Assembly: GCA_015179045.1 (NCBI GenBank)
Contig: WHUZ01000021.1
Span: 620,001-684,000 of the forward strand
Reading direction: 5' to 3'
Length of the DNA stretch: 64,000 nucleotides
Source of the DNA: Kalaharituber pfeilii
Taxonomy: Eukaryota > Ascomycota > Pezizomycetes > Pezizales > Pezizaceae
Positions 22,893-33,491 of the stretch are shown piece by piece. How positions within the stretch are numbered: position 1 is the stretch's first letter; each line of letters begins with the position of its first letter. Both the position numbers and the translations under genes were made by a program. A model generated the notes under the pieces. That model did not search any database. It was given only the letters and a program-made list of their open reading frames with translations, and had not been told where the DNA came from.

Positions 22893-23310
22893 TAAAGGTG
22901 CTGTCGACGCCCCTGTCGACCCCTACTCCATCGCTGTCGACAAGGGTGTCGACAGCGGTGTCGACAGCAACAGCAGCGTCGACAGCGGTTGACAGTAACA
23001 GCAGCGTCGACAGCAACAGCAGCGTCGACAGCAACAGCAGCGTCGACAGCAACAGCAGCGTCGACAGCAACAGCAGCGTCGACAGCAACAGCAGCGTCGA
23101 CAGCAACAGCAGCGTCGACAGCAACAGCAGCGTCGACAGCGGTTGACAGTAACAGCAGCGTCGACAGCAACAGCAGCGTCGACAGCGGCGTCGACAGCAG
23201 CATTGACAGCAACAGTAGCATCGACAGTGGCATCGACAGCAGCGTCAATAGTGGCATTGACAGTGGCGTCGACAGCAACAGCAGCATCAACAACGGTATT
23301 GACAGCAGCG
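22893..23310. repeat. 18 bp GTCGACAGCAACAGCAGC minisatellite
   Basis: At its core (about 22980-23180) perfect copies of GTCGACAGCAACAGCAGC follow one another, eight in a row, each with a SalI site. A variant, GTCGACAGCGGTTGACAGTA, appears twice, 150 bp apart, indicating a higher-order unit. The edges degenerate into CATTGACAGCAACAGTAG forms. Because 18 is a multiple of three, several frames on both strands stay open (SNSSVD, TATAAS, LLLLST repeats); I do not regard these as genes. Confidence 0.93.
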
Positions 23311-24330
23311 TCAATTTGACAGGCATGGCAGGTCTCTTTTCAAGTTGATAGCAAGCGATGAGCCAACATTAGCTGAATTTGACAGATATAACAGGTTCCC
23401 GTTGCAAGCACGAGATGCAAGATGTAGCAGAATAAGCTCAATTAACAGGTTATCCAGGTCTATTTCCACTGTACGAGATGTGGCAGAATGAGCCAAATTT
23501 GACTGGTATTGACAGATCCTATACGGTAGTGTAAGATATAATAGAATAAGCTCAATTTGACAGGTATGACAGGTCCAATACAATGGCACAATATATAGCA
23601 GAATGAGCTCAATTCAACTGGTATGGTGTATCTCTCTTATGTAGCAAATGAACTAAATTCAACAGGTCATTCAGGTCTATTTCCATCGTGTGAGATATGG
23701 CAGAACGAGTCGAATTTGAGAGATACGGCAGGCCCTACACGATGGCGTGAGATGTAATAGAATGAACTCAATTTACAGGTATTTTTACCTTGCAACATGT
23801 GGCAGAATGAGCCGAATTTGAGAGGTATGGCAGCTCCTACATGACGGTGCGAGATATAGCAGCATGAGCATAATTCAATAGATATGGCAGGTCCCACTCG
23901 ATGGCGGGAGAAATGGCAGAATGAGCCAAATTTGACAGGTATGAGAGGTTCTATATGCCAGTATGAGATATGATAGAATGAGCTCAATTTAACACATATA
24001 TCAGGTTCTATACAACAGTATGAGATGTAGCAACATGAGCTGAATTTGATATGTATAGTGGGTCTCTTTCGATGGCATGTGATGAGGCAACATGAGCTCA
24101 ATTTAATAGGTATGGTACACCTCCCTTAACGGCGTGAGAGGTGGCAGAATGAGCCGAATTTGATGCCTATAATAGGTTCTATACAACGACATGAGATATG
24201 GCAGAATGAGCTTAATTTAATAGGAATGGCATAGCTCACTTGACAGCGCATAATGAGGTAATATGAGCTCAATTAAACAGGTATGGCAGGTCTTCTAAGA
24301 TTGTAATCTGTAGTAGAATAAGAATACGGT
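23311..24330. repeat. Degenerate 57 bp repeat block inside the Mutator-like element
   Basis: About 17 copies of the same ~57 bp repeat that builds units A, B and C (recurrent AGAATGAGCTCAATTTGACAG and GTATGGCAGGTC words). They are more diverged here than between units A and B. The block joins directly onto the 18 bp minisatellite at CAATTTGACAGGCATGGCAGG. Confidence 0.88.
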
Positions 24331-25308
24331 GGAGCAGTAGTAGAAGAGATGGAATAGTGGAGGGCACTTGTATATAGATCAGCATAGCTAGTTATTAATG
24401 AATTGGTTGTCAAACATGATATTATGGCGCGGTAGAATAAAATCTATGCAATAAGCCTGGGAGGCGTGAGTAGTCAACTACTAATTCTGAGGATATAGTC
24501 TGTAATTGATAATGTAGAGCATATAAGTCTAGAATTGATAATATAGTAAATATCAGGCCATAGTTGAGGATACATAAATGAAAAAGAGCCAAATTCCAGA
24601 TGCCAGAGAAAATACTCAACATTGAGGAGGACAGCCGACGCGGAAAGCCATCCAGACACAGCGTTAGAAAAGTTCTATTACTGGGATAGGCGGTTGACGT
24701 CCCATAGCATTAGTGCATCTGACGCATAGAACGCCTTGGGATGTGAACAATTGTTTTTGCTAATGAGTGTTTGTGATGAAAAATGAGCCTATGATGGCTT
24801 GTGTACATACAGGGTTGCAGTAAATAGAACTAATTACAGCTTAGTTACAACTACACGATTTTATTTCGACGTAGCAACCGTGGTTTCTAAGGGACGTTAG
24901 ACGGTTGCCTTCGCCAAGGACAAGCTTTGCCATAACTAAACGAAAGATAGTCAAGACCCTCGCTGCGCTCGGAGAGTGCCCTAGGGGCTTGGTATGAGAC
25001 TATCTTAGGTGCAGCATGTAGGTTTGACTATTATACAGTAAATAACTGACGGTCACTGCAACTACAGCGCCTAAACAGGGAGATGGTATGGTAATATCTT
25101 AAACAGACTATCCCATGCACGGAAAACGAGCATATCGGTTGATATAAGCGACCTAGTCTTGCAACGGTTTATTGACATGATGTCGGAAGACTCAATGTGT
25201 CATTGCAGACACAATCACGCTTGATATGGATCAAGGCAAGCTGATAGAGGTCTCATGACAGGGACGCCAGGGTTTGGAGGTATACTTTATTTCGTTTGAC
25301 CTGTATAA

Positions 25309-25364
25309 TTTTTTTTTTTTTTTTTCACGTGACCCCGCATGCGGCTGTTCGCCATGGCAGGGCA
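25309..25364 (-). mobile_element. LINE A tail-only micro-insert
   Basis: On the minus strand it starts TGCCCTGCCATGGCGAACAG and ends GGGGTCACGTGA plus A(n). Target duplication GACCTGTATA lies at 25298-25307 and 25365-25374. The insert is 56 bp in total. Confidence 0.93.
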
Positions 25365-25804
25365 GACCTGTATAAAAGATACAAGCATTACAGTTTGAAC
25401 TGAGCGTCATAGTAGCATGCATATGGGCATGTAGTACGCATGTGACTCGAATCGGTCAACGCCAACAAATAAAGTAGCAAACCACATCAACATCAGCCAG
25501 AAATCTAAGGAGAAGGTTTCTGCTCTATCCACAGCCTACAGGCATCCAAGCAGACGCTAGCACTCAATGGAGCATCGACCAGTAGCTATGGTAAAGCTGC
25601 TTATCGCACTCTCCACATGGAGATAAAAGAGTATAATACATCTTGGACGAATGACAAATAGGTCGGATCACTTAAACTCGTTTCTATCCATTTCGACATC
25701 GGCTATTAGCTGCTTAGGTCATTTCTCCCTGGCTTGATCCTTTTTCACGAGTTGTGTGCCAGAATCGTAGATAGAGTTCGGATCGAGGTTTACAAGGGGA
25801 GGCC

Positions 25805-25866
25805 TTTTTTTTTTTTTTTTTTTTTATGTCAATACTCGCATACCGCCCTATGGGCTATGGCGAGGT
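25805..25866 (-). mobile_element. LINE B tail-only micro-insert
   Basis: On the minus strand it starts ACCTCGCCATAGCCCATAGG and ends GCGAGTATTGACATA(n). Perfect 11 bp target duplication AAGGGGAGGCC at 25794-25804 and 25867-25877. Confidence 0.93.
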
Positions 25867-26360
25867 AAGGGGAGGCCATGAGAAACTAATGTAAATTACT
25901 CTATTATCAGGTTAACATCAAATTGAAAGGGTGCCGCGGGCCAAATGTCATAGTTGTCCCATCACGTCGACCACACCTGATAGCAGTAGTACCAACCTCG
26001 TCTTAGCCCATCCATTAACTTGCGGCTACTCCGTCCTTGCATAGATGCTTTATCCTCCTTGCTATATATACATACGTACATTTCACAATTTTCCTTACCA
26101 TAATACCATGCCCGTTATCTATGCTCACATGCTTCAATACGCGCATGTGCAGTACAATATAACTTTTAAAAGATGAATTCTTTTCCTCGATGAAAGAGAA
26201 TTTTCCTGTGTTACCTAGCTACCTTTGAACCTTTCTGGGAATCGTGTTGTATCTGGGACACATGCCAGCAATCCCGACTTTGCGAAAGTTAATGTGAGAA
26301 CTTTGAGCAAAAATATACAACAAGACAGAACGCGAGGCACCCCTCCTACTACTAGTAGTC

Positions 26361-27031
26361 AATGAATCCAACAGGCCAGGCCGGCCGACCAGGCCGGTGT
26401 TCTCAGTGGCCTGGACCAGCCTGGACCGGCCTGGACCGGCCTGATCCACATGAATCAGGCCAACCAGGCCGGTTCAGGCCATTCAGGCCGGTTCAGGCCA
26501 ATTAAACGAATCACTCCACAGCTATCCAGGTGAATTGAGGCCAGCATTTACCACATTGTTTGAGTATTTAAATGAGTAGAATCTCCCATATGTCTAGAAT
26601 TTTAAACAGCAGCGGTCTACGACTTTTGTCAAGTATGTATCACGCTTTGTATTCAAGTATATATACTAAAAAATGTTTTAGAAATGATGGACCTTCCAGA
26701 TGATAATACAACAGACTGGACTCAATTCTTCGATGATGATACCTGATGCGCAACTGTCAATTACTGATAGTGGAAATATCCAGGACTGGCCTGGTTGGCC
26801 TGGACCGGCCTGAATGGTCTGGACCGGCCTGAATGGCCTGGACCGGCCTGGTTGGCCTGGACCGGCCTGGACCGGCCTGATTGTCCTGATTCTTTCAGGC
26901 CGCCTGGGCCGGTCCAGGCGGCCCTCACGGCCTGGCCTGATTGTTCAGGCCAGGCCAGGCCCAGAATTTCACGGTCCAGGCCAGTCCAGGCCTCCGGTTG
27001 GCCTGGCCTGGCCTGGCCTGTTGGATTCATT
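26361..27031. repeat. GGCCTGGACC repeat element with perfect 22 bp terminal inverted repeats
   Basis: Both ends are the same 22 bp in opposite orientation: AATGAATCCAACAGGCCAGG plus CC at 26361-26382 and its exact reverse complement at 27010-27031. Inside each end, arrays of a ~10-12 bp phrase (GGCCTGGACC, GGCCTGAATG, CAGGCCGGTC) make the two flanks strongly self-complementary. The middle, 26515-26760, is ordinary AT-rich DNA. No matching target duplication is visible outside. It may be a MITE-like foldback element. Frames through the arrays (for example 26761-27030) are repeat-driven, not genes. Confidence 0.8.
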
Positions 27032-27338
27032 GGGAAGACAGCGAGAATGATGCAGGCAGCGAAGCCTCAGTAGAAACGGTAAGACAGGTGAGCGCGACCC
27101 CCCCGGGGGTTCAGAAACAGTGAGGGCTACATAGTCCCTCCCATCCTTGGAAAGGAAACACAGATACCCGAGACCAGAGTCACCAGACCACCCACGCCGC
27201 AAGTACCAGAGACGAGGCCACCAACACCCGACCGCCCGCAGACGCCAGATCAGGATGACAGCAATCATGAAGAGCAGTTCATCCTAAAGACAGCCATAGC
27301 GGCAGCAAGGTAAGCCAGGGCCTGAGAGATGAAAATGG

Positions 27339-28472
27339 CGAGACCTCCCCGGGCAGGCCAGTCTGGCGTGCCCGGTTGCAGGGATGTCTACAGGGGACTG
27401 TAACGTATCTACAGGGGATTGCACAGGTCTTCAGATCGCATGCCAGACTTATGCATATGCGTGAGAGGCGAGGTATGTTATTCAATAAATCAAACTATCG
27501 ACATGCAAGGAAGATTCAGGAGGTTAATATGGAGCAGTTGAGAGCACGTGTCAAGTCTGCACTAGAATTACATCTTGCGTTTCCTATGAGAACTCATTGA
27601 CTGATATCATTTCTGACCTGGCCCGCTGATTTTCCTGACGTTCTGCAAGCTCCACACCAGTCGATGCCCACTGCCTTGCTGGGCCTTTTGTCTTTTTCCA
27701 CCTTTAAGAAGGTTCAACAACAGCAGGTGCAAACTCTTGAGGAAGCTCGGGTTGCCACTCACGGAGAAACTGTAGCTGCGTTGTCATTAGCTGATGTAAC
27801 TGCACATAACGTGCTGAGTCTTCGATTCTTCGGATGACAGAGTTTGCTGAAATGCTTGTTCATCTGCAAGTGACCTTAAGAGGCGACCACGGCCTGCGTT
27901 AACTAGTGGGTCATAAAATGGTAGTGGTGGCCCCAGTGCAAGGGGCAGTACTAGTGCGGGCACATGTGCTAGTGTAGGCGCTAATGCTATTACGAGAGCT
28001 GGTGTTGATTCTGCGGAGCTTTCGTCTTGGGTAAGACCGATAATATGTTTTTTTTTTATTTAATATCATTGACCGCTTGCCGCCCTAGGGGCTATGGCGG
28101 AAGATCGATAAATGCTCGCATAGTCCAAGCAGCAGATACAGTAGTAGAGCTCTCAATAAACCATATGCAAACTGCTCACCAGTTAGAGAAGCTTGTCAGT
28201 GAAGTGGTGGCATGAATTTAATTGTAGCCTCCACAATTTGTGCAAGAGAAGGGTGAGCTATAGCCATACTGCTGCGTGGGCAATAGATTGGTAGAGGTAT
28301 GAGTGAGATGTGAACCAAGAAGCAGACCTATTGGTTTTAAAGACGACATACATACTCTTTGTGTCTGGCATGCGATCTGAAGACTTCTGCAGTCCCCTGC
28401 AGACATGATACAGACCCCTATAGACACCTCTGCAACCAGGCAGGCTAATCTGGCCTGCCCAGAGAGGTCCCG
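27339..28472. mobile_element. Element or foldback with ~110 bp inverted arms
   Basis: The arm 27339-27448 (starting CGAGACCTCCCCGGGCAGGC, ending TCAGATCGCATGCCAGAC) is matched in inverted orientation by 28363-28472 (starting GTCTGGCATGCGATCTGAAG, ending AGAGAGGTCCCG), at roughly 80 percent identity by eye. The 0.9 kb between holds no recognisable gene and a LINE B tail insert at 28048. No target duplication was seen, so it could be a non-autonomous DNA transposon or an inverted duplication. Confidence 0.7.
28048..28104 (-). mobile_element. LINE B tail-only micro-insert
   Basis: On the minus strand CCGCCATAGCCCCTAGGGCGG is followed by CAAGCGGTCAATGATATT and an A-rich run. The flanks CGATAATATG (28038-28047) and CGATAAATG (28105-28113) look like a decayed target duplication. 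Confidence 0.8.
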
Positions 28473-29128
28473 TTGTGGTGGTAACCACGGTACCGATGGA
28501 AAGAATAAGGCCAAACGCGGGCCGGAGCGGTACTCAGCGGTAGGGCCACATGATGACACATGCATGGGATGAGGAAGAAAGTTACATTTAAGAAGCGAGA
28601 TGTGGATGTATAGGCTCAGTTGGAAGGTGAAGGTGGTCGATAAATTGTATGTAGATAGGACTGTGGAAGCAAGCAAGAGATATACGGAGACATAGAGACA
28701 TGGACAGATATGGACACGCACAAACAAGACAATTGAAGACCCTTCCTTGACATTTGATCATTGAGGCAGCCCTTGAGGCTTCGTTCCGCCAGCTCTAGAT
28801 ACCGGTACCCGTGCGAAACAGTGGATGCTGTCTAGCCGACATCACACCGTGAAGATGGCCCAGGGCAGGATGAAACAGGAGACGGCACGCGGCATGGGCG
28901 CTTCAGCGGCCGAGGCCCTCAGGGGACTGGAGAAAAGATTCGGGCTAGATAGATGGGAGAAAGAGGTGGAGGCGGGCCTCAAGGCATAGACCAGAGACAT
29001 GACAGAGAAAAACTGGGCGTGGAGGGCAGCCGGGGACAGGACAGAGACCCAGTAGACAGGGGAGTGACGCCCGGGCAGAAGAGATAGCCAAAAGGCAACA
29101 GGAGTAGATAGAGAAGCTATGGGACCGA

Positions 29129-29900
29129 ATGGAAAATGCCTGGGTCGCCAGGCTCAACGTGGCAGTGGAGGCAATAGTAGGAAGGGTAGAACACTTCGAA
29201 GAGGGTATGGGAGGGACCATCAACAAGATACGCGAGGAGCTCGCTAGCCTACGAACACAGAGTGCTATATCGCCAGCGTATCAACCATATTCGACAGGCC
29301 TCGTATCACACTTCCGGACAACGGGACTGAACGGGGTGCCATTTCTAGACAACACTCTGGTATACAACAATAGGGAACCACTTTCCTCAAGAGTCCAGGA
29401 CGGCGCCCATACCCAAACAATACTCTGGCTCACGCGATTTGGGACCCACCACCACCCTCCAAGGGCGAAGATCAGCCACAAGCACAGACCGAGAGGATGG
29501 AAGGGGTGGAATACTCAAATATCAAGGTAGCGGACAGCAAGTGGGCCAGCCACAAGATAACCATAGCACAGACTGAGAGGATGGAAGGGGTGGAACACTC
29601 AAACATCCAAGTATCGGATAGCAAGTGGGCCAGACACAAGATAACCCCATCCACCCAACTCACTCGCCTGGCTCCGCAGCCCAAGCACCGATGGCGGCAC
29701 CAGCAGTCCCAATCATCGACCTAACCACCCTAAAGAGCACGGCGGACTCAGAGAGTGCAGGCATGCCAGACATAGCCCAGGAGGCAACAAAGGTGGACAT
29801 GGTGATAGCGGACACAGAACAATGGCAGGCACGGACGACTCAAATTCCAACAGCTCCAACACTACGGTCACGGTCTACGCCCGCTAAAGGCTAATACAGG
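29129..29900 (+). pseudogene. LINE B ORF1 (gag-like) relic
   Basis: The frame from 29129 reads a coiled-coil-like leader (RVEHFEEGMGGTINKIREEL) and then low-complexity sequence. An in-frame TAG at about 29110 interrupts the same frame just upstream (QQE*IEKLWDRM). An 84 bp tandem duplication (28 codons) lies at 29481-29648, with the repeated phrase RMEGVEYSNIKVADSKWAS. No CCHC knuckle is visible in the surviving part. Confidence 0.55.
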
Positions 29901-30599
29901 CAAGGCACAAGATATCAATATCAAAGGGACATGGAATACCAACACCAATACGAGGAGAATGCCAACGGGACCCAGGAAGAAGAGACGGGCACAAAGGGCA
30001 CCTTCGCAGGCCAGGATACCCGCGACGCCCCCTCAGGGAATGATGCCCACAGCTCCACTGGAGCACAGACACCTACACAGGCCCAGACGCCGGCACAGAT
30101 ACCAACCCATACCCTGGTGCCCACAGCCTCACCACCACTCAGGACTACCGCAAAGGCAGCCACCGAGAAAAGAGCACCCTAAATCATAATACGCTACCGG
30201 GATATTGCGCACTTTCCAGATACCACAACAAAAAAATCACTATCACTATGAGTGCAAATGGCCTTCAAGTGGGCTCAAAATGAAGCTAGAGCATGGAGAT
30301 GTTAACTTATCCTCCACATATTCTCTAGGCTTATTTGTAGCATATAAGTGATGACTTATTTGGTACATACAAAATCCTATGCTGGACATGTTTTCAGTTG
30401 CCAGGTGTGTTAATAATGATTCTACCCTGAGATCCTATTGACTCACTGTATACTCTGCTGCCTATTTCCCGGAAAATACCTTATTATGTTTTATAGCTTT
30501 AGAGAGTCTTCACACAATACTTTTATACTGCATAATAGCCCAGCACTCCTGTGCATATGCAGAAGCAAAGGTGTATGCTTCAATATTATAGTACAATTC

Positions 30600-31376
30600 T
30601 CTACATAATAACCTGAGCACCACCAAACAACTAGACTGGGAACTCAAGTTCGATAAGCACTTCCAGGAGAGACGGAACCTTGGCAAGGCGGCATGGCAGT
30701 AGCCAGCAGACTAGGCAGGTTAGGCCCCTCCCCTCCCGGAGGAGACAGATCTACACAAGCATAGCAAGGCCAATTGTGTGTTGGAGCAGCTGGGCCTGGG
30801 TGGATTATGCAGCTGGGGCTCCAACAGACAAGAAGATCAGAGAGCTAGAGAAATGGCAATACATGATAGCCAGGTCAGTAATGGGGTCTCCATGGGGCAC
30901 ACGGCGGGACATAGTAGAGGGGCTAGCCAGGGAGGACCAGGGTGGGCATCTAGTGGGATGGCAGGAGAGAGCCAGCTTACTTAGGCACAAGGGCCCACCG
31001 TCAATGATGCCGAACTGATAACCATAGCTAGAGTCCTCGAAAAAGGGACGAGGAGATCCTGATTATATCAGACTCGCAAGCAGTGGTTGATAAACTAAAG
31101 AAGATCGTAGAGGGGAAGCCAACCACGGATGGTGCCAGTGAGGTGTGCCGAAAGGCATGAGAGGGCAGGGTGGCCAGTCACCGTCACGGCCAGAGGAGGC
31201 CTAGATGTAGCGGTCATGTGGGTGAAAGGACACAAGGGCATTAAGGGGAACGAAGAGGCAGACGAGGAGGAGATGGCCAGGGGGGTTGGAGGCGATATAC
31301 ACGTCCCCGGCCATGGCGAAGGGGAGGGAGACCCCGTGCTGGACTTACTGAGGTGGTCCGGTGGATGGAGAAATAA
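30600..31376 (+). pseudogene. LINE B ORF2 relic: RT C-terminus and RNase H
   Basis: In shifting frames: LDWELKFDKHFQERRNLGKA, MAVASRLGRLGPSPPGG, then RQIYTSIARPIVCWSSWAWV and KIRELEKWQYMIARSVMGSP, the region downstream of RT that Tad/I-type LINEs share. The RNase H end follows at about 31205 (MWVKGHKGIKGNEEADEEEM), with the conserved His and Asp. The DSQ/DSR acidic motif appears only in broken form near 31070 (SDSQAVVDKLKKI). Frameshifts and stops make it non-functional. Confidence 0.8.
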
Positions 31377-31491
31377 TTTGGTCAATCCTTGGTTCTATTT
31401 CAATTTTCTTTTATTTCCTAACTTTATCTCCTATGCAATTAGCCTCGTCATAGCCCATAGGCGGCACACGAGTATTGATATTAAAAAAAAA

Positions 31492-33340
31492 ATTAACCTA
31501 GGTAAACAAAAGCTACCTTTAATGGATCGGTAGCAAGAAAAAGAGTTCTATTATGTGAATGTTTCCATGTGGGATCGGCTAGCGTAGATGTAAAATACCA
31601 CAATAGCGTTCGTTAATATAGCAAAGGATGTTGGGAAGGGTCGCTATGCCCTTCACTAAACGGGGAGTCGTGATATGATTTGACTCATGGCAACTCAATT
31701 GCACAAGTACCCAAAGGACGTGTGCTGCAGAGCGCATTATCAGGCTTAAGGGAAGATTTTTCCTCACGCCCTCAAATTGATACTACACAAGATATCCAAA
31801 ATTGGTACTTTTATTGGAAGATCAAATCCCCTGATTTAGTCTGGAAAATAAGAGCCTCTAAATACTTGCACTGAAAGTATAATAATTATCAGTGAAATAA
31901 CAAGACAAAAGTCCCTTTTGGTAGACCATGGATTTTCTCTGGTATTCAAAATCCCTGTTTAATCACTGAAAAACGGGGACAGGGCTCAGAATCCCCGTTT
32001 GCTGGCATCATAATCCCCGATCTGTATGTTATAGGGCATCCCTCCAGCACCTTCAATTTGGCCTCTGGTTTCGCTTCGGCTGCATACCCCATCCACGCCC
32101 GATGGGCCTAGCAATGCTGGCGTAAATTTGTCTTCTTTCGCCAGGTGCAGTCCGCTCAGCCGGCTCGCTACTGCCCAGGCTGCCTTCCAAGATTTAGTCT
32201 CTTCCGAATGTGTGTCAAATCTCGGCTCCCAATCTGCCTCCTAGCCCTGCCATTAGGTAGGTTGGGCCCTTGACTCCGAATATGCGTACCTCCGTCTTCT
32301 GTGGATCTAACAGGAAACTCTTCTGTCTCGCCTCCTCCTCTACTGTAATTCACCGCAACACGACGTACACCACGTCCCGACGCACGTTTTACACCAAAAC
32401 TGACCGCGCGCGACAACATATATCTCAATCACCAGAATAGAATTTGGCATGCAGCTTGTGGTTTCGCAGTCTTTCCTGTTAAGAAAATTCTAGGTTTTTC
32501 TGAGGTCCTCCGACTTTTTCCCAAAAGTGGACTGTAAGGTCTGATGATAGTCTCAGCTCTACAATACTAATAGTAGTGTTGCATGTATATGTGCCGGGCC
32601 ATTCGTAACAGTGATTGGGAGAGGTCTTTAGTAACGCCGTTTTTTTCAAACAGTGGATGTGTGAACTGGCGAGTGTGTGTGTGTGTGAGTCTGAGAGGGT
32701 GAATTGTAGGTAGAATGAGAAAATTCATATTCTGAGTAGCCCGGGCCAGTCACGAACCAGCGTTCCATTGAGTAGTCCGGGCTAGTGGTGACTGGCCTGG
32801 GCCAGTCGTGACTGGAACGTTTGTTACGAATGGCCCCGGTACACATATATACAACTAGGTCGAAATACAACGAATGATGCCAAAATTGTACACCACCTGG
32901 AAAGCTATTCCCATAGCAAACGCATTCACCATCAAGCATGTATATTCCTCCCAGTGCACAATCTTCGTTCCGCAAATATTACATAATGATAATTGCAAAT
33001 CCACTGCATTTTCAGCCCAATACCAAGCTCACAATGAATAATACCATCCCATATTTCGTGTTAATGAGCAACATCGGCCCACAGCGCCACTCGTACTCCA
33101 AATGTTATCCTCCCATCAGAGACAAGAAAATAAGTCCATATTACATGAGCTAGTCATGAAATAATATATACAAGATGAAATAAGCAAGAATGCCGTTGTC
33201 CTTGTTCAAGCAAAAGCGATGAGGAAAAGACAAGGAAGAACGAATGAAAGAGGGATATAAAGAATTAAAAAATCTTCTGAAAGAATAGTCACATGTGACA
33301 TATTGTACCCAAATAGTACTCCCCAAACCTTGAGAGTTGA
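31492..33340. other. No supported gene
   Basis: Unique, AT-rich sequence. Around 32735-32820 the word GGGCCAGTCRTGACTGG occurs in several variants and forms short inverted repeats. A minus-strand frame at 32168-32428 (86 codons, arginine-rich) shows no known motif. Confidence 0.35.
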
Positions 33341-33377
33341 CCCTGCCATGGCGAACAGCTACAAGCGGGGTTACGTG

Positions 33378-33420
<43 letters not shown>
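33341..33420 (+). mobile_element. LINE A tail-only micro-insert
   Basis: It starts CCCTGCCATGGCGAACAGC, ends GGGGTTACGTGAAATT, then a ~38 base A run. Only TTGAGA (33330-33335 and 33421-33426) is shared by the flanks, so the target duplication is weak. It lies just downstream of the MARVEL-like gene, within about 70 bp of its stop. Confidence 0.85.
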
Positions 33421-33424
<4 letters not shown>

Positions 33425-33491
33425 GACTACAGATGTACTGTATTAGTCATGTCTCTTGGCATAATCCCTGAACTTCTGCTCATGATCATCA

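Larger units (their letters stand above)
21678..25011. mobile_element. Mutator-like non-autonomous element with 9 bp target duplication
   Basis: Long terminal inverted repeats face each other. The left runs from 21687 (TAGTCTCATGCCAAGCCCC ... CTTGACTATCTTTCG) to about 21768. The right, 24935-25002, is its reverse complement and ends GGTATGAGACTA. The left arm has an internal ~16 bp duplication (GGCACTCTCCGAG twice). Directly outside both ends lies the same 9 bp, TCTTAGGTG, at 21678-21686 and 25003-25011. Long TIRs plus a 9 bp duplication are the hallmark of Mutator-like elements. Inside are an 18 bp minisatellite and ~1 kb of the 57 bp repeat but no transposase frame, so it would depend on a helper. 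The superfamily is inferred from structure only. Confidence 0.8.
25012..26360. other. No gene seen apart from two micro-inserts
   Basis: AT-rich unique sequence with the two tail inserts listed separately. No open frame over about 76 codons and no recognisable motif. Confidence 0.4.
28850..31491 (+). mobile_element. LINE family B, decayed, with its 3' tail
   Basis: A degraded non-LTR retrotransposon. A gag-like part at 28860-29900 includes a helical stretch (ENAWVARLNVAVEAIVGRVE). An RT C-terminal part and RNase H lie at 30600-31376. The 3' UTR at 31377-31491 ends with the family B tail CTCGTCATAGCCCATAGGC...GAGTATTGATATT plus A(n). Many stops and shifts are present. The 5' limit is uncertain. 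It shows that the LINE B micro-inserts elsewhere are the 3' terminus of this family. Confidence 0.75.

Noticed and set aside
22889..23348. Simple repeat proteins SNSSVD / TATAAS as a coding gene
   Set aside because: All frames on both strands are open through the 18 bp minisatellite, and none extends into non-repeat sequence with coding character.
28850..31491. Repeat-induced point mutation (RIP) as the cause of LINE B decay
   Set aside because: A few CAG to TAG changes would fit, but LINE A copies remain GC-rich and open. Without an alignment of copies and dinucleotide counts I cannot support it.
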